Shown: positions 1 through 9,649 of the stretch, in pieces
Layout: each line of letters begins with the position of its first letter
Position numbering within the stretch: the first letter of the stretch is position 1
Origin: Alloyangia pacifica
GTDB lineage: Bacteria > Pseudomonadota > Alphaproteobacteria > Rhodobacterales > Rhodobacteraceae
Direction: 5' to 3'
Assembly: GCF_020524285.1 (NCBI RefSeq)
Contig: NZ_JAIVKX010000009.1
Location: 209,392-273,391 of the forward strand
Length of the DNA: 64,000 nucleotides
Notes under the pieces: generated by a model
Seen by the model: the letters and a program-made list of their open reading frames with translations, nothing else
Told to the model about the DNA's origin: nothing
The model's database searches: none
Made by a program: the position numbers and the translations under genes

Positions 1-266
1 TGCCGCGCCGCCGCGATGAATTCGTCGAAGGCGCTGGCGACGGTCTTGTCGAGCGCCACGCGCAGCGAGACCTCCAGATCATATCCCAGGGCGGGCCAGT
101 GGATCACCCCGCGCGTGCCGCGCAGCACGCCCTTCTCGCGCATCGCCGCGAGTCGCCGCGCCAGGGTCGAGGGCGTGACCCCTGCCCGCTCGGCCAGTTC
201 GGCCCCGGGCAGGTCCGGCGCCGCCTGGAACTGGCGCAGGATGCGCCGGTCGGTGTCGTCGAGCAT
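1..266 (-). CDS. Lrp/AsnC family transcriptional regulator (3' end cut by window edge)
   Basis: The minus-strand reading frame starts at an ATG at 264-266 and runs off the left edge after about 88 residues. The protein begins MLDDTDRRILRQFQ, the usual opening of Lrp/AsnC regulators. A winged helix-turn-helix follows at about residues 22-45 (AELAERAGVTPSTLARRL), and the first strand of the RAM/effector domain begins near residue 58. Proteins of this family bind DNA as dimers or octamers and usually respond to amino acids. It is divergent from ilvC, so control of branched-chain amino acid synthesis is a reasonable inference, but nothing here shows the ligand. A 17-bp dyad lies 18 bp upstream of the start and could be its own operator. 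Confidence 0.9.
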   Translation of the reverse strand, partial: MLDDTDRRILRQFQAAPDLPGAELAERAGVTPSTLARRLAAMREKGVLRGTRGVIHWPALGYDLEVSLRVALDKTVASAFDEFIAAAR

Positions 267-283
267 GTTTTCGCCGTTAATTC

Positions 284-1466
<1,183 letters not shown>

Positions 1467-1487
1467 TCGGGATTGCCCGAACAGACG

Positions 1488-1516
1488 AAAGGCGCGGGAA
1501 ATCCCGCGCCTTTTTC
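1488..1516 (+). terminator. Rho-independent terminator of ilvC
   Basis: An 8-bp GC stem (GGCGCGGG/CCCGCGCC, arms 1491-1498 and 1503-1510) with a 4-nt loop is preceded by AAA and followed by TTTTTCTTTTT. It begins about 20 bp after the ilvC stop codon. Confidence 0.9.
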
Positions 1517-1560
1517 TTTTTCGGCTAGGTGTCTTGCGCATCGCGAGCCACGCGAGCGCC

Positions 1561-1725
1561 TCAGTCCTTCTTCTTCGCCTCGTTCTGCGCCTTCATGCGC
1601 GCCAGAAGCTCTTCCTTGCTCGCCTTGCCGCCGGTGCCGGCCTTGCCCTCGCGCTTGAGGTCTTCCGCCTTGAATTTCGGCTTGTTCGAACCGGCGCGCG
1701 CGCCGCCCATCTTGCTGTAGTCCAT
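1561..1725 (-). CDS. Small lysine-rich protein, 54 aa, unknown function
   Basis: The frame runs from an ATG at 1723-1725 to a stop at 1561-1563, with GGAAAGGA placed correctly upstream. The 54-residue product starts MDYSKMGGARAGSNKPKFKA and ends in a charged helix (KEELLARMKAQNEAKKKD). It is hydrophilic, very basic, and has no signal peptide or membrane segment. I recognise no domain. Gene status rests on the good ribosome-binding site, the biased composition and the absence of any better gene here. It lies downstream of the OsmC-like gene on the same strand, separated by 86 bp, and could be a separate unit. Confidence 0.65.
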   Translation of the reverse strand: MDYSKMGGARAGSNKPKFKAEDLKREGKAGTGGKASKEELLARMKAQNEAKKKD

Positions 1726-1811
1726 GACACGATCCTTTCCGCTGCCACGAAGATGACGTCACATGCCCCATCCGGCGCGGCTTCACAAGCGGCGCGCGGG
1801 GCATGGCCGCC

Positions 1812-2186
1812 TCACTCCAGGGTGATCTTGCAGTTGAGCGTATTGCTGACCGTGCAGATCGACTTCGCCTCGCGCAGCATCTCCTCGGGCAGTTCGCCCT
1901 CGATACGGCAGACCATCGACTCGATCCGCCCCGGCGCATCGAGCGATTTCTCGGCGGTCACCTTGATCGCATAGGCGGGCAGCGCCACGTCCTCGCGCTT
2001 GGCGACGATGCGCAGCGATTCCACGAGGCAATGCGCCACCGACGCCATCAGGGTCAGTACCGGCTTGTCGTAGGGCGGATGCGGCAGCGGCTCGGCGCCC
2101 TCGCCCGAGACGAAGCGCACAGGACCTTCGGGGGCGAAGAGCACCGAGACCGGGCCGAAGCGCTTGGGACGGAGTTTCAGGGCCAT
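1812..2186 (-). CDS. OsmC-like protein
   Basis: The 124-residue protein has the OsmC/Ohr fold signature of two separated cysteines, one in a central helix (VAHCLVESLRI, about residue 52) and one near the C-terminus (ICTVSNTLNCKI, about residue 110). Family members reduce organic or lipid hydroperoxides, though many small OsmC-like proteins have unknown substrates. It starts 16 bp after the stop codon of the TRAP large permease on the same strand, so it is probably the last gene of that operon. A peroxidase role is inferred from the family; the motif spacing alone does not separate Ohr, OsmC and YhfA types. Confidence 0.85.
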   Translation of the reverse strand: MALKLRPKRFGPVSVLFAPEGPVRFVSGEGAEPLPHPPYDKPVLTLMASVAHCLVESLRIVAKREDVALPAYAIKVTAEKSLDAPGRIESMVCRIEGELPEEMLREAKSICTVSNTLNCKITLE

Positions 2187-2202
2187 GTGGGAAAACCTTT
2201 CC

Positions 2203-3492
2203 TCAGAACAACAGGTTGGGCAGGTAGAGCGCGATCACCGGGAAGGCGGTCAGCACCCCCAGCGCGAATAGATGGATCAGCCAGTAGGGCACCGTCGCCG
2301 TCGCCACCCGCCCGAGGCTGATCTCGTTCTTGGTCAGGCTCGACAGCACCGAGAGATTGAGCCCCACCGGCGGCGTCACCTGGCCGATCTCGATGACGAT
2401 GGTGATCAGCACGCCGACCCAGACCGGATCATAGCCCAGCCCGGTCAGCAGCGGGAAGACCACCGGCAGCGTCATGATCATCAGCGACAGCCCGTCGAAG
2501 AAGCAGCCGAGCAGCAGGTAGATCAGCACCACGATCAGCAGGATGCTGTACTGCCCGAGCCCGCTCGATGCGACGGTGTTCAGGATCTGCTGCGGGATGC
2601 CGAGGATGCTGACCGACTGCGCGAGGATCGTCGCGCCCAGCACCACGAAGCCGATCGCAGCGAAGAGCTGCGTCGAATGGAAGATCGCGTCGAGCAGCTT
2701 GCGCAGGGTCAGATCGCCCCAGAGGAAGGAGATCAACGCCGCCAGCACCACGCCCAGCCCCGCCGCCTCGGTGGGCGTGGCGATGCCGCCGATGATGCTG
2801 CCGATCACCGCGACGATCAGGATCAGCAGCGGCCAGACCTGGCTGAAGCCGCGCAGGATGTCGCGCAGCGGCAGGCCGCTCTCGTCGCGCGGGGCGATCT
2901 GCGGGTGGCGCAGCGCCTTCACCAGAATGTAGCCCATGAACATCAGCCCGATCATCAGCCCCGGCAGGATCCCCGCCATGAAGAGCCGCCCGATCGAGGT
3001 CTCAGTGAGAGCGCCGTAGATCAGGAACGACAGGCTCGGCGGGATCAGCAGCCCCAATGTGCCGCCGCCCGCGAGGCTGCCGACGATGACGTCCTTGTCA
3101 TAGCCGCGCCGCACCATCTCGGGGTAGGCGACCGAGCCCACGGCGGCGGCGGTCGACATGCTCGAGCCGCTGACCGCGCCGAAAAGCGTGCAGACCGCGA
3201 TATTGGTGTGCAGCAGCCCGCCCGGGACGCGGCGGAAGAGCGGGGCGAAGGCGGAATAGGCGCGGTTGCTCACGCCGCTGTGCAGCAGGATTTCCCCCAG
3301 CAGGATGAACAGCGGCACGGCGCTGAGGGTGAAGGAGTTGAACACGCTCCAGATCGCATCCACCGCCAGCGAGGTCGCGCCGTTGGAATAGACGTGCAGC
3401 AGCACCAGCCCCGTGAGGCCAAGCGCCGCGCCGAGCGCGACGCCGGTCGAGGCGCAGAACACCATGACGCCGATCAGCGTGGTCCAGAACAT
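2203..3492 (-). CDS. dctM: TRAP transporter large permease, DctM type
   Basis: A 429-residue, very hydrophobic inner-membrane protein with about 11-12 predicted helices. Conserved DctM segments are present, such as GAVSGSSMSTAAAVGSVAYPEM at about residues 104-125 and IEIGQVTPPVGLNL near residue 360. It forms the Na+-driven translocation channel of a tripartite ATP-independent periplasmic transporter. It lies 29 bp downstream of the small permease gene and 16 bp upstream of the OsmC-like gene, all in one minus-strand operon. Confidence 0.95.
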   Translation of the reverse strand: MFWTTLIGVMVFCASTGVALGAALGLTGLVLLHVYSNGATSLAVDAIWSVFNSFTLSAVPLFILLGEILLHSGVSNRAYSAFAPLFRRVPGGLLHTNIAVCTLFGAVSGSSMSTAAAVGSVAYPEMVRRGYDKDVIVGSLAGGGTLGLLIPPSLSFLIYGALTETSIGRLFMAGILPGLMIGLMFMGYILVKALRHPQIAPRDESGLPLRDILRGFSQVWPLLILIVAVIGSIIGGIATPTEAAGLGVVLAALISFLWGDLTLRKLLDAIFHSTQLFAAIGFVVLGATILAQSVSILGIPQQILNTVASSGLGQYSILLIVVLIYLLLGCFFDGLSLMIMTLPVVFPLLTGLGYDPVWVGVLITIVIEIGQVTPPVGLNLSVLSSLTKNEISLGRVATATVPYWLIHLFALGVLTAFPVIALYLPNLLF

Positions 3493-3521
3493 GGGCTATC
3501 TGTCCTTTTCGGGGGCCGGGA

Positions 3522-4040
3522 TCACTGCACGTCCTCCGGCGCGTGCGGCCGTTCGGGGGCCAGCAGCCCCAGCAGCCGTCCGGCGAAGATCACCCATGTC
3601 ACACCGACCGAAAGCGGCAGCGTCGCCATCCACGGGTAGAGCAGCACGCGGGCGGTCTCGGTCTTGAGGTTGCGCTTCCAGGCGAACTCGAGCCAGGGGA
3701 TCGACTCCAGCGCGATCCAGCCGAAGAAGAGCACGCCGACCAGCATCGCCGCGATGCGCAACAGGTGCGGGACGCGGCTCCGCAGGGCGTCGGCGACGAT
3801 CGAGACCCGCACGTGCTCGGCCCGCAGCGTCACCAGCGGCAGGGCGAGAAACAGCATGGCGCTCAGCATCAGCCCCACCATGTCCTCGGTGATATGGACC
3901 GGCGAATTGAAGAACCGCCGCATGACGACGCTGGTGGTGATGATCCCGACGATCCCCACCATGGCCAGCGCCGCCAGCAGCGCCATGGCGAGGGCCAGAA
4001 CTTCCAGCCCCCGCGTCAACCTGTGTCTCAGCGCCACCAT
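3522..4040 (-). CDS. dctQ: TRAP transporter small permease, DctQ type
   Basis: A 172-residue membrane protein with four hydrophobic segments, matching the usual DctQ length and topology. A conserved DctQ-like ITEDMVGLMLSAMLFLALP segment is at about residues 50-68, followed by RAEHVRV. DctQ is the scaffold partner of DctM. The gene lies 9 bp after dctP and 29 bp before dctM on the minus strand. Function is assigned from family and gene order. Confidence 0.93.
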   Translation of the reverse strand: MVALRHRLTRGLEVLALAMALLAALAMVGIVGIITTSVVMRRFFNSPVHITEDMVGLMLSAMLFLALPLVTLRAEHVRVSIVADALRSRVPHLLRIAAMLVGVLFFGWIALESIPWLEFAWKRNLKTETARVLLYPWMATLPLSVGVTWVIFAGRLLGLLAPERPHAPEDVQ

Positions 4041-4049
4041 CGCCGTGGA

Positions 4050-5063
4050 TCAGCGGCCGAGCGCTTCGAGCACGCGGGCGCGGTAGTCCATTGCGTTGCC
4101 CCCGGCTTCCTCGGCGAGCATCGCCCAGGTCTCGGACACGGCCTCCATGAACTGCGCCCGGTCTTCCTCGGGGAAGTCCTCGCCCCAGGTCACGCCCATC
4201 TCGCCCAGCTTCTCGCGCGCGGCCATCTCGGCCTCGGCGTCCTTGTCGTACTGGTTGGTCCGCTCCCAGAGCGCATCCGCCGCCGTGGTGATCGCCGCCT
4301 GGATCTCGGGGTCGGTGGACTCCCAGGTGTCGGTGGCGACGCCCAGCGTGTAGGGCGCCGAGGCCATCGGGTAGAGGAAGGAGGCGTAGTTCGTCACCTC
4401 CTGCAGCGAGATCGTGCTGGCGTAGAGCGCCGGGTAGAGCGCGCAGTCCACCACGCCGGTCTTCAGCGCCACGTAGGTCTCTTCCTGCGGGATGATCTGC
4501 GCGGCAACGCCGAGCTTGGTGAAAGTCTCGACCTGCTCGCGCGCCCAGACCCGCAGCTTGACGTCCTTGAGGTCCTCGAGCGTGTGGATCGGCTCGTCGC
4601 GGCAGAAGACCGAGACGGAGAGCGTCGGGATCGCCACGAAGCCGACGGTGGTCACGCCCCAGTCGGTGTATTCCTCCTCGTAGATCTCCTGCGCCACCGG
4701 CAGCACCGCCTTCAGCTCGTCGACGGTGCTGATCGCGCCCTGCACGAAAACCGACGACAGCGCCGGCGCATCGCGTCCGAGGTAGTTCGACCACATCAGG
4801 CTCATCTCCACCGCGCCGCGCGGCAGCACGCGCAGCAGGTCGGTGTTCTTCAGCCCCAGCGAGCCACCGCTGTAGACGGTCAGCGTGAAGTCCTTGTCGG
4901 CGAGCGCCGTGTTCACGTCCTCGGCGAACTGCTCGATCTGCGCGGTCTCCGGCCGGGTCTCGGGCAGGAAGTTGTTGAGGCGCCACTCTTCGGCCACGGC
5001 CGAGGTCGCGGCGGTGCCGGCGATTGCGGCGCCCAGAAGCGCGGTGCGGATGCGGATGTTCAT
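4050..5063 (-). CDS. dctP: TRAP transporter substrate-binding protein, DctP type
   Basis: A 337-residue periplasmic protein with a Sec signal peptide (positive MNIRIR, hydrophobic core, AVA cleavage near residue 24). The DctP signature is present: LKDVKLRVWAREQ near residues 165-177 carries the arginine that usually pairs with a substrate carboxylate, and GVVDCALYPA follows at about 205. It delivers an organic acid to DctQM. The ligand cannot be read from the sequence. As first gene of the operon it is the likely site of control; a 186-bp interval separates it from a divergent gene. Confidence 0.94.
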   Translation of the reverse strand: MNIRIRTALLGAAIAGTAATSAVAEEWRLNNFLPETRPETAQIEQFAEDVNTALADKDFTLTVYSGGSLGLKNTDLLRVLPRGAVEMSLMWSNYLGRDAPALSSVFVQGAISTVDELKAVLPVAQEIYEEEYTDWGVTTVGFVAIPTLSVSVFCRDEPIHTLEDLKDVKLRVWAREQVETFTKLGVAAQIIPQEETYVALKTGVVDCALYPALYASTISLQEVTNYASFLYPMASAPYTLGVATDTWESTDPEIQAAITTAADALWERTNQYDKDAEAEMAAREKLGEMGVTWGEDFPEEDRAQFMEAVSETWAMLAEEAGGNAMDYRARVLEALGR

Positions 5064-5249
5064 TGGCGTCTCTCCTCTCGGCCGATCTCGGGGCCGCTCG
5101 TGCCCCCTGTCCGCGGCACATTCAATGGCCGCAACTGGTTGACCTTGGGGCGCAATCGCCTTTTGCGGGTGCGCGCAATCCGCGCCGAGGGCCTTTGCCG
5201 CCCGATCTCGCTGCGCTAGGCTCTCGCCGACACAGACAAGGGGGCGGAG

Positions 5250-6539
5250 ATGGACTTCATGGCACGCGTGACCGCGATTGTCGGCGGCACGATGGTTCTA
5301 CTGCGGCGCGCGGGCGCGCCGGGCACACAGGCGTTCGGCGCAAATCCTAGCATACCGGAGGCAAAGAAGCAGGGGATCATGACCCTGAAGATGCCGACCG
5401 CCAAGGGCTGGGAGCCGGGGCAGACCCCGAAGGCCGCGCCGGGGCTGAAGGTCAACGCCTTCGCCTCGGAGCTGCAGCACCCGCGCTGGATCGAGGTGCT
5501 GCCGAACGGCGACGTGCTGGTCGCCGAGGCGATGCAGCAGGGCCGCCCGCCGCAGACGCTCTTCGACCGCGCCATGCATGCCACCATGCGGCGCGCACGG
5601 GCGCTCGGAGACAGCGCCAACCGCATCACGCTCTGGCGCGACGAGGACGGCGACGGCGTGGCCGAGCGGCGGGAGGTCTTCATCGACAAGCAGAACCAGC
5701 CCTTCGGCATGGCGCTGGTGGACGGCACCTTCTACATCGGCAACACCGACGGCATTGTCGCCTTCCCCTACGAAGAGGGCGCGACCCGGCTGACCGGCGA
5801 GGGGCGCAAGCTGGTCGACTTCAAGCCGGACGGCCACTGGACGCGCAGCCTGATCGTCTCGCCCGACCGCAGCAAGATCTACGCCGGGGTCGGCTCGCTA
5901 AGCAATATCGCCGACGAGGGCGTGGAGGTCGAGCAAGGCCGCGCCGCGATCTGGGAACTGGACCTGAAAACCGAAGAGGCGCGCATCTTCGCCTCGGGCC
6001 TGCGCAACCCCGTCGGCATGGCCTGGGAGCCCACGACGGGCGCGCTCTGGACCGTGGTCAACGAGCGCGACGGCCTGGGCGACGAGACCCCGCCGGATTA
6101 CCTCACCTCGGTGCAGGACGGCGGCTTCTACGGCTGGCCCTATTGCTACTGGGGGCAGATCGTCGACGACCGGGTGCCGCAGGACGCCGCGCTGGTCTCG
6201 CGTGCGATCCAGCCCGACTATGCGCTTGGCGGGCACACCGCCTCGCTCGGCCTGTGCTGGATGCCCGCGGGCACCCTGCCCGGCTTCCCGGACGGCATGG
6301 TGATCGGCCAGCACGGCTCATGGAACCGCTCGACCCTGAGCGGCTACAAGCTGGTCTTCGTGCCCTTCGAGAACGGCAAGCCCTCGGGGCCGGCGCGCGA
6401 CATCCTCTCGGGGTTCCTCGCCGAGGACGAGAGCGTCTCCTACGGCCGGCCTGTCGGCGTCTGCATCGGGCCGGACGGCAAGTCGCTGCTGATGGCCGAT
6501 GACGTGGGCGACATCATCTGGCGGGTGACCGGGGCCTGA
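5250..6539 (+). CDS. Sorbosone-dehydrogenase-like PQQ-type beta-propeller protein
   Basis: The 429-residue protein resembles soluble glucose/sorbosone dehydrogenases. It has the propeller entry motif HPRWIEVLPNGDVLVAEA at about residues 75-92, GLRNPVGMAWEP at about 249, an aspartate-rich EDGDGVAERREVF loop, and GGFYGWPYCYWG at about 290. Family members oxidise aldoses or sorbosone in the periplasm with PQQ. The N-terminus is basic with a weak hydrophobic stretch and is not a convincing signal peptide. An alternative ATG nine bases downstream (5259) is equally well placed behind the GGCGGAG motif. No PQQ synthesis gene is nearby. The substrate is unknown. Confidence 0.8.
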   Translation: MDFMARVTAIVGGTMVLLRRAGAPGTQAFGANPSIPEAKKQGIMTLKMPTAKGWEPGQTPKAAPGLKVNAFASELQHPRWIEVLPNGDVLVAEAMQQGRPPQTLFDRAMHATMRRARALGDSANRITLWRDEDGDGVAERREVFIDKQNQPFGMALVDGTFYIGNTDGIVAFPYEEGATRLTGEGRKLVDFKPDGHWTRSLIVSPDRSKIYAGVGSLSNIADEGVEVEQGRAAIWELDLKTEEARIFASGLRNPVGMAWEPTTGALWTVVNERDGLGDETPPDYLTSVQDGGFYGWPYCYWGQIVDDRVPQDAALVSRAIQPDYALGGHTASLGLCWMPAGTLPGFPDGMVIGQHGSWNRSTLSGYKLVFVPFENGKPSGPARDILSGFLAEDESVSYGRPVGVCIGPDGKSLLMADDVGDIIWRVTGA

Positions 6540-6583
6540 GGGCCGTCAGCACAGATCGGAAAAGACAACAGGTCGAAAAAGAG

Positions 6584-6606
6584 AGAGGGGGGCGCTGCCC
6601 CCCTCT
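6584..6606. terminator. GC-rich hairpin after the sorbosone-dehydrogenase-like gene
   Basis: Perfect 10-bp arms (AGAGGGGGGC / GCCCCCCTCT) enclose a 3-nt GCT loop, about 45 bp past the stop codon. There is no clear T run. The GGGGGCGCTGCCCCC core recurs at three or four other gene ends in the window, so this is probably the hairpin half of a dispersed gene-end element. Confidence 0.6.
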
Positions 6607-6627
6607 TCGCCTTGCGGCGAATTCACA

Positions 6628-6661
6628 CCCCGTGACCTTCGTCTAGACGAAGGTCACGGGG
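6628..6661. repeat. 34-bp perfect palindrome between convergent genes
   Basis: The half-site CCCCGTGACCTTCGTCT is followed immediately by its exact reverse complement, with no spacer and CTAG at the centre. It lies between the stop codons of two convergent genes (6539 and 6676). A perfect 17-bp inverted repeat can act as a bidirectional terminator or a protein-binding site. Its TTCGTCTAGACGAA core resembles the core of other gene-end repeats in the window. Confidence 0.75.
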
Positions 6662-6675
6662 CCATGCGCTCCGGA

Positions 6676-8490
6676 TCATTCCCAGCAGTTGACCGCCACG
6701 GTCATGTCGCGGGCGGCGGCGGTGAGATCCTCGGGGGCCATGACGCCCTCGCCCTGCGAGGCGTTGCCCGGGATGCCCGCGCCCTGCAGGAAGGCCATCA
6801 GCGCCGAGGCATCGGTGGCAAAGGCCACGTTCTCCGGCAGTTGCTTGGCGCCCGGATCGCGCGGCATCAGCACGCCGACCACCGAGCCGCCGGCGTCGAG
6901 CACCGGCCCGCCGGCATCGCCCGGCGTCGCCTCGACCGCCAGCCGTGCCAGCCTCTCCTCGCCGCCGAGCCCCTTGCTGTCCTCGAGGGCGCCGAAGGTC
7001 AGCGTCGGCGCGCTCAGCACGCCGCCATAGGGGAAGCCCGCCACGGCCACCTCGGAGTTGAGCCGCGGCGTGTCGGTGCGCAGCCGCGCGACCCCGCGCG
7101 GCGCCAGGGCCGCGGTCGGGCGCAGCAGCGCCACGCCGAGATCCGCATCGCTCTGAAGCAACTGCGCGTCGTAGCTGCCGTCGAGGGTCAGCCGGCTGCA
7201 GCCCGCCACGGAAGCGGCCGAGGTCAGCACCGTGCCGCGCGCATCGACGAAGAACCCCGCCACGGTCTCGCGCGGCTTGCGCACCGGCAGGCCCGAGACC
7301 AGGTCGACCGCCTGCCCGTCGTCGCTGACCGAGGCCGGGTCGAGCACGCCGGAGGTGGCGCGGAAGCTGGTCTTCATCATGTTCACCACGCGCTCGAAGC
7401 GCGCCTCGTCGCCGGCGGGCCAGACCAGCGTCCAGCCCTTGATCTGCCCGTCCTGCAGCTGCACCTCGGTATAGCTGGTGATGTTGGCGTTGGCGCCGGT
7501 GAGGGTGAAGCCGTCGCGGCGCAGGCTGCGCGGGCCGGTCATCGGCACGATCGCCAGCGTCTGCAGGATCTCGTAGAGCCCGCCAAGCGCCTTGCGGTTG
7601 CCGGGCTGGCTGATCAGCAGCGCCTGCGCGCCTTCAAGCTCGCCATTGCCCTTGTAGATCGCGAAGGGGGCCTCGTGGCGGTCGAACTCCAGCACGCCCA
7701 TCGGCAGCTCGATGGCGATGCCGGCGCGGGCGTCGGCCACCTTTTCCATGCCGGTGCCCTCGAGCACCGCGTTGTACTTGCCGAGCAGGTCGGCGCGCTG
7801 GCGAGAGGTGAGAATGCCCGTCACCTCGTAGCCGTTGTCGCGCTGCCATGCACCCATGGCCATGCGGGTACCATTGCCGAAGGCGCCGTCGATGGCGCTG
7901 TCGTAATGGCCCGACCAGCGCAGCGCCACCTGCAGCTGCTGGCGCTCGGCGGCGCTGAGCTGCGCCTCGCTGCGGCGGGCCTGCGCCACGGTTTCCTCGG
8001 GGATCACGGGATCGGCCGCGGCGGGGGCTTCCGCCGCGGCCTGCGGCGCCTCGCCCTGATCCTGCGCCAGCGCATCCGCCAGCGCCGCGGTCTGCTCGGC
8101 CGGCGCCGGATCAAGCGGCGCCGGGGTCACCGGCGCCTGCGCCGCGCCGCCACCGCCCCCCGCCCCGACCGGCCAGAACTGGCGGCCGTACTCGCCGGCC
8201 GCGGCGAGGTAGGAATCGCGCGGGATCTGCCCGGCGGCGCGCAGGCTGCGCAGCTGCGCGGCGGCGAAATCGGGATCGTAGGGGCCGAGCGCGATACCGT
8301 ACCAGCCGCCGCCCAGCGAGAAGCCGTTCACGTCGCGCAGCCCGCCGGCGTAATCGCGCAGACGCGCCTCGGCCTCGTTCAGGCTGGGCTGCGCCTCGAT
8401 CTGGATATAAACCACGTCGCCCTGCTGCGCTTCCACGCCCTGCGCCAGCATGACGGCCGCAGTGCCTGCTAAAAGAATGGATCTGAACAT
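6676..8490 (-). CDS. Secreted peptidoglycan-binding, trypsin-fold protein with degenerate catalytic site
   Basis: A 604-residue exported protein. Residues 1-21 are a signal peptide (cleavage near EAQ). Residues 25-105 resemble a SPOR-like module. A Pro/Ala-rich linker runs to about 170. Residues 185-240 match a PG_binding_1 domain (LRWSGHYDSAIDGAFGNGT). Residues 405-570 have a trypsin-like fold. The protease triad looks broken: the TAAH position reads SAAS (Ser427) and the GDSGGP motif reads GDAGGP (Ala526); only the Asp in DADLGVALL (Asp450) remains. It is therefore probably a non-catalytic cell-wall or envelope protein. It is transcribed alone and divergent from glyQ. Confidence 0.82.
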   Translation of the reverse strand: MFRSILLAGTAAVMLAQGVEAQQGDVVYIQIEAQPSLNEAEARLRDYAGGLRDVNGFSLGGGWYGIALGPYDPDFAAAQLRSLRAAGQIPRDSYLAAAGEYGRQFWPVGAGGGGGAAQAPVTPAPLDPAPAEQTAALADALAQDQGEAPQAAAEAPAAADPVIPEETVAQARRSEAQLSAAERQQLQVALRWSGHYDSAIDGAFGNGTRMAMGAWQRDNGYEVTGILTSRQRADLLGKYNAVLEGTGMEKVADARAGIAIELPMGVLEFDRHEAPFAIYKGNGELEGAQALLISQPGNRKALGGLYEILQTLAIVPMTGPRSLRRDGFTLTGANANITSYTEVQLQDGQIKGWTLVWPAGDEARFERVVNMMKTSFRATSGVLDPASVSDDGQAVDLVSGLPVRKPRETVAGFFVDARGTVLTSAASVAGCSRLTLDGSYDAQLLQSDADLGVALLRPTAALAPRGVARLRTDTPRLNSEVAVAGFPYGGVLSAPTLTFGALEDSKGLGGEERLARLAVEATPGDAGGPVLDAGGSVVGVLMPRDPGAKQLPENVAFATDASALMAFLQGAGIPGNASQGEGVMAPEDLTAAARDMTVAVNCWE

Positions 8491-8601
8491 GGCTTCACTC
8501 GCTCCTCGGGCCCCGGTCTACTGATCGTCTCTTGTTTTCTGAGCCGAGTCTGTAACAGACCCCCGGCTCGCGTCATCTCAAAAGATGGTCAGGCTGGCGC
8601 A

Positions 8602-8628
8602 TTGACCCTTGACCGTTGCACGCATAAT
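8602..8628 (+). promoter_or_regulatory. glyQ: Candidate sigma-70 promoter of glyQ
   Basis: TTGACC (8602-8607) and CATAAT (8623-8628) are separated by 15 bp in the divergent interval and lie about 60-90 bp before the glyQ start. The spacing is shorter than ideal. A second overlapping TTGACC begins at 8609. Confidence 0.3.
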
Positions 8629-8689
8629 CAGGCAGCCGACCATTGGACGACGGGCGCCCGCACAGGCGGCGCGCAAGGGGAAAGATGCC

Positions 8690-9649
8690 ATGAGCGAGAT
8701 CCGCAGCGAGAGCAGCAAGCCGCGCAGCTTCCAGGAAATCATCCTGCGGCTGCAGACCTATTGGGCCGCCAAGGGCTGCGCCGTGCTGCAGCCCTACGAC
8801 ATGGAAGTGGGCGCCGGCACCTTCCACCCGGCCACGACGCTGCGCGCGCTCGGCTCGAAGCCCTGGGCCGCCGCCTATGTGCAGCCCTCGCGTCGCCCGA
8901 CCGACGGGCGCTACGGCGAGAACCCGAACCGACTGCAGCACTACTACCAGTACCAGGTGCTGATCAAACCGAGCCCGCCGGACCTGCAGGCGCTCTATCT
9001 GGGCAGCCTCGAGGCGATCGGCATCGACATGGCGCTGCACGACATCCGCTTCGTTGAGGACGACTGGGAAAGCCCGACGCTGGGCGCCTGGGGCCTTGGC
9101 TGGGAGGTCTGGTGCGACGGCATGGAAGTCTCGCAGTTCACCTATTTCCAGCAGGTCGGCGGCCATGACTGCCACCCGGTGTCGGGCGAGCTGACCTACG
9201 GGCTCGAGCGCCTGGCAATGTACGTGCTCGGCATCGATCACGTGATGGAGATGCCGTTCAACGATCCCGAGTCGCCCATCGCGCTGAAATACGGCGACGT
9301 TTTCCGCCAGACCGAGGAAGAATACTCGCGCTGGAACTTCGACGTGGCCAACACCGAGGTGCTGCTGCGCCACTTCGAGGAGGCCGAGGCCGAATGCGAG
9401 GCGATCCTCGCGCGTGCCCATGACGATCCCAAGACCGGCAAGCGCATCGTCATGGCCCACCCGGCCTACGACCAGTGCATCAAGGCCAGCCACCTGTTCA
9501 ACCTGCTCGACGCGCGCGGCGTGATCTCGGTCACCGAGCGCCAGGCCTATATCGGCCGGGTGCGCACGCTGGCGAAGAAATGCGCCGACGCCTTCGTCAG
9601 CACCGAGGCCGGGGGCTGGAGCCCCGAGGCCGCGGAGAGCGCCGCGTGA
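8690..9649 (+). CDS. glyQ: Glycyl-tRNA synthetase alpha subunit
   Basis: A 319-residue class II aminoacyl-tRNA synthetase subunit; alpha2-beta2 GlyRS charges tRNA-Gly with glycine. Family landmarks are [24 protein letters not shown] at about residues 13-36, [14 protein letters not shown], the [14 protein letters not shown] motif, and [16 protein letters not shown]. The ATG at 8690 has AAGGGGAAAG upstream and gives the family N-terminus; an in-frame upstream ATG at 8609 adds 27 unconserved residues. Its stop overlaps the GTG start of the next gene. The beta subunit gene glyS is not adjacent and is absent from the window. Confidence 0.97.
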   Translation: MSEIRSESSKPRSFQEIILRLQTYWAAKGCAVLQPYDMEVGAGTFHPATTLRALGSKPWAAAYVQPSRRPTDGRYGENPNRLQHYYQYQVLIKPSPPDLQALYLGSLEAIGIDMALHDIRFVEDDWESPTLGAWGLGWEVWCDGMEVSQFTYFQQVGGHDCHPVSGELTYGLERLAMYVLGIDHVMEMPFNDPESPIALKYGDVFRQTEEEYSRWNFDVANTEVLLRHFEEAEAECEAILARAHDDPKTGKRIVMAHPAYDQCIKASHLFNLLDARGVISVTERQAYIGRVRTLAKKCADAFVSTEAGGWSPEAAESAA

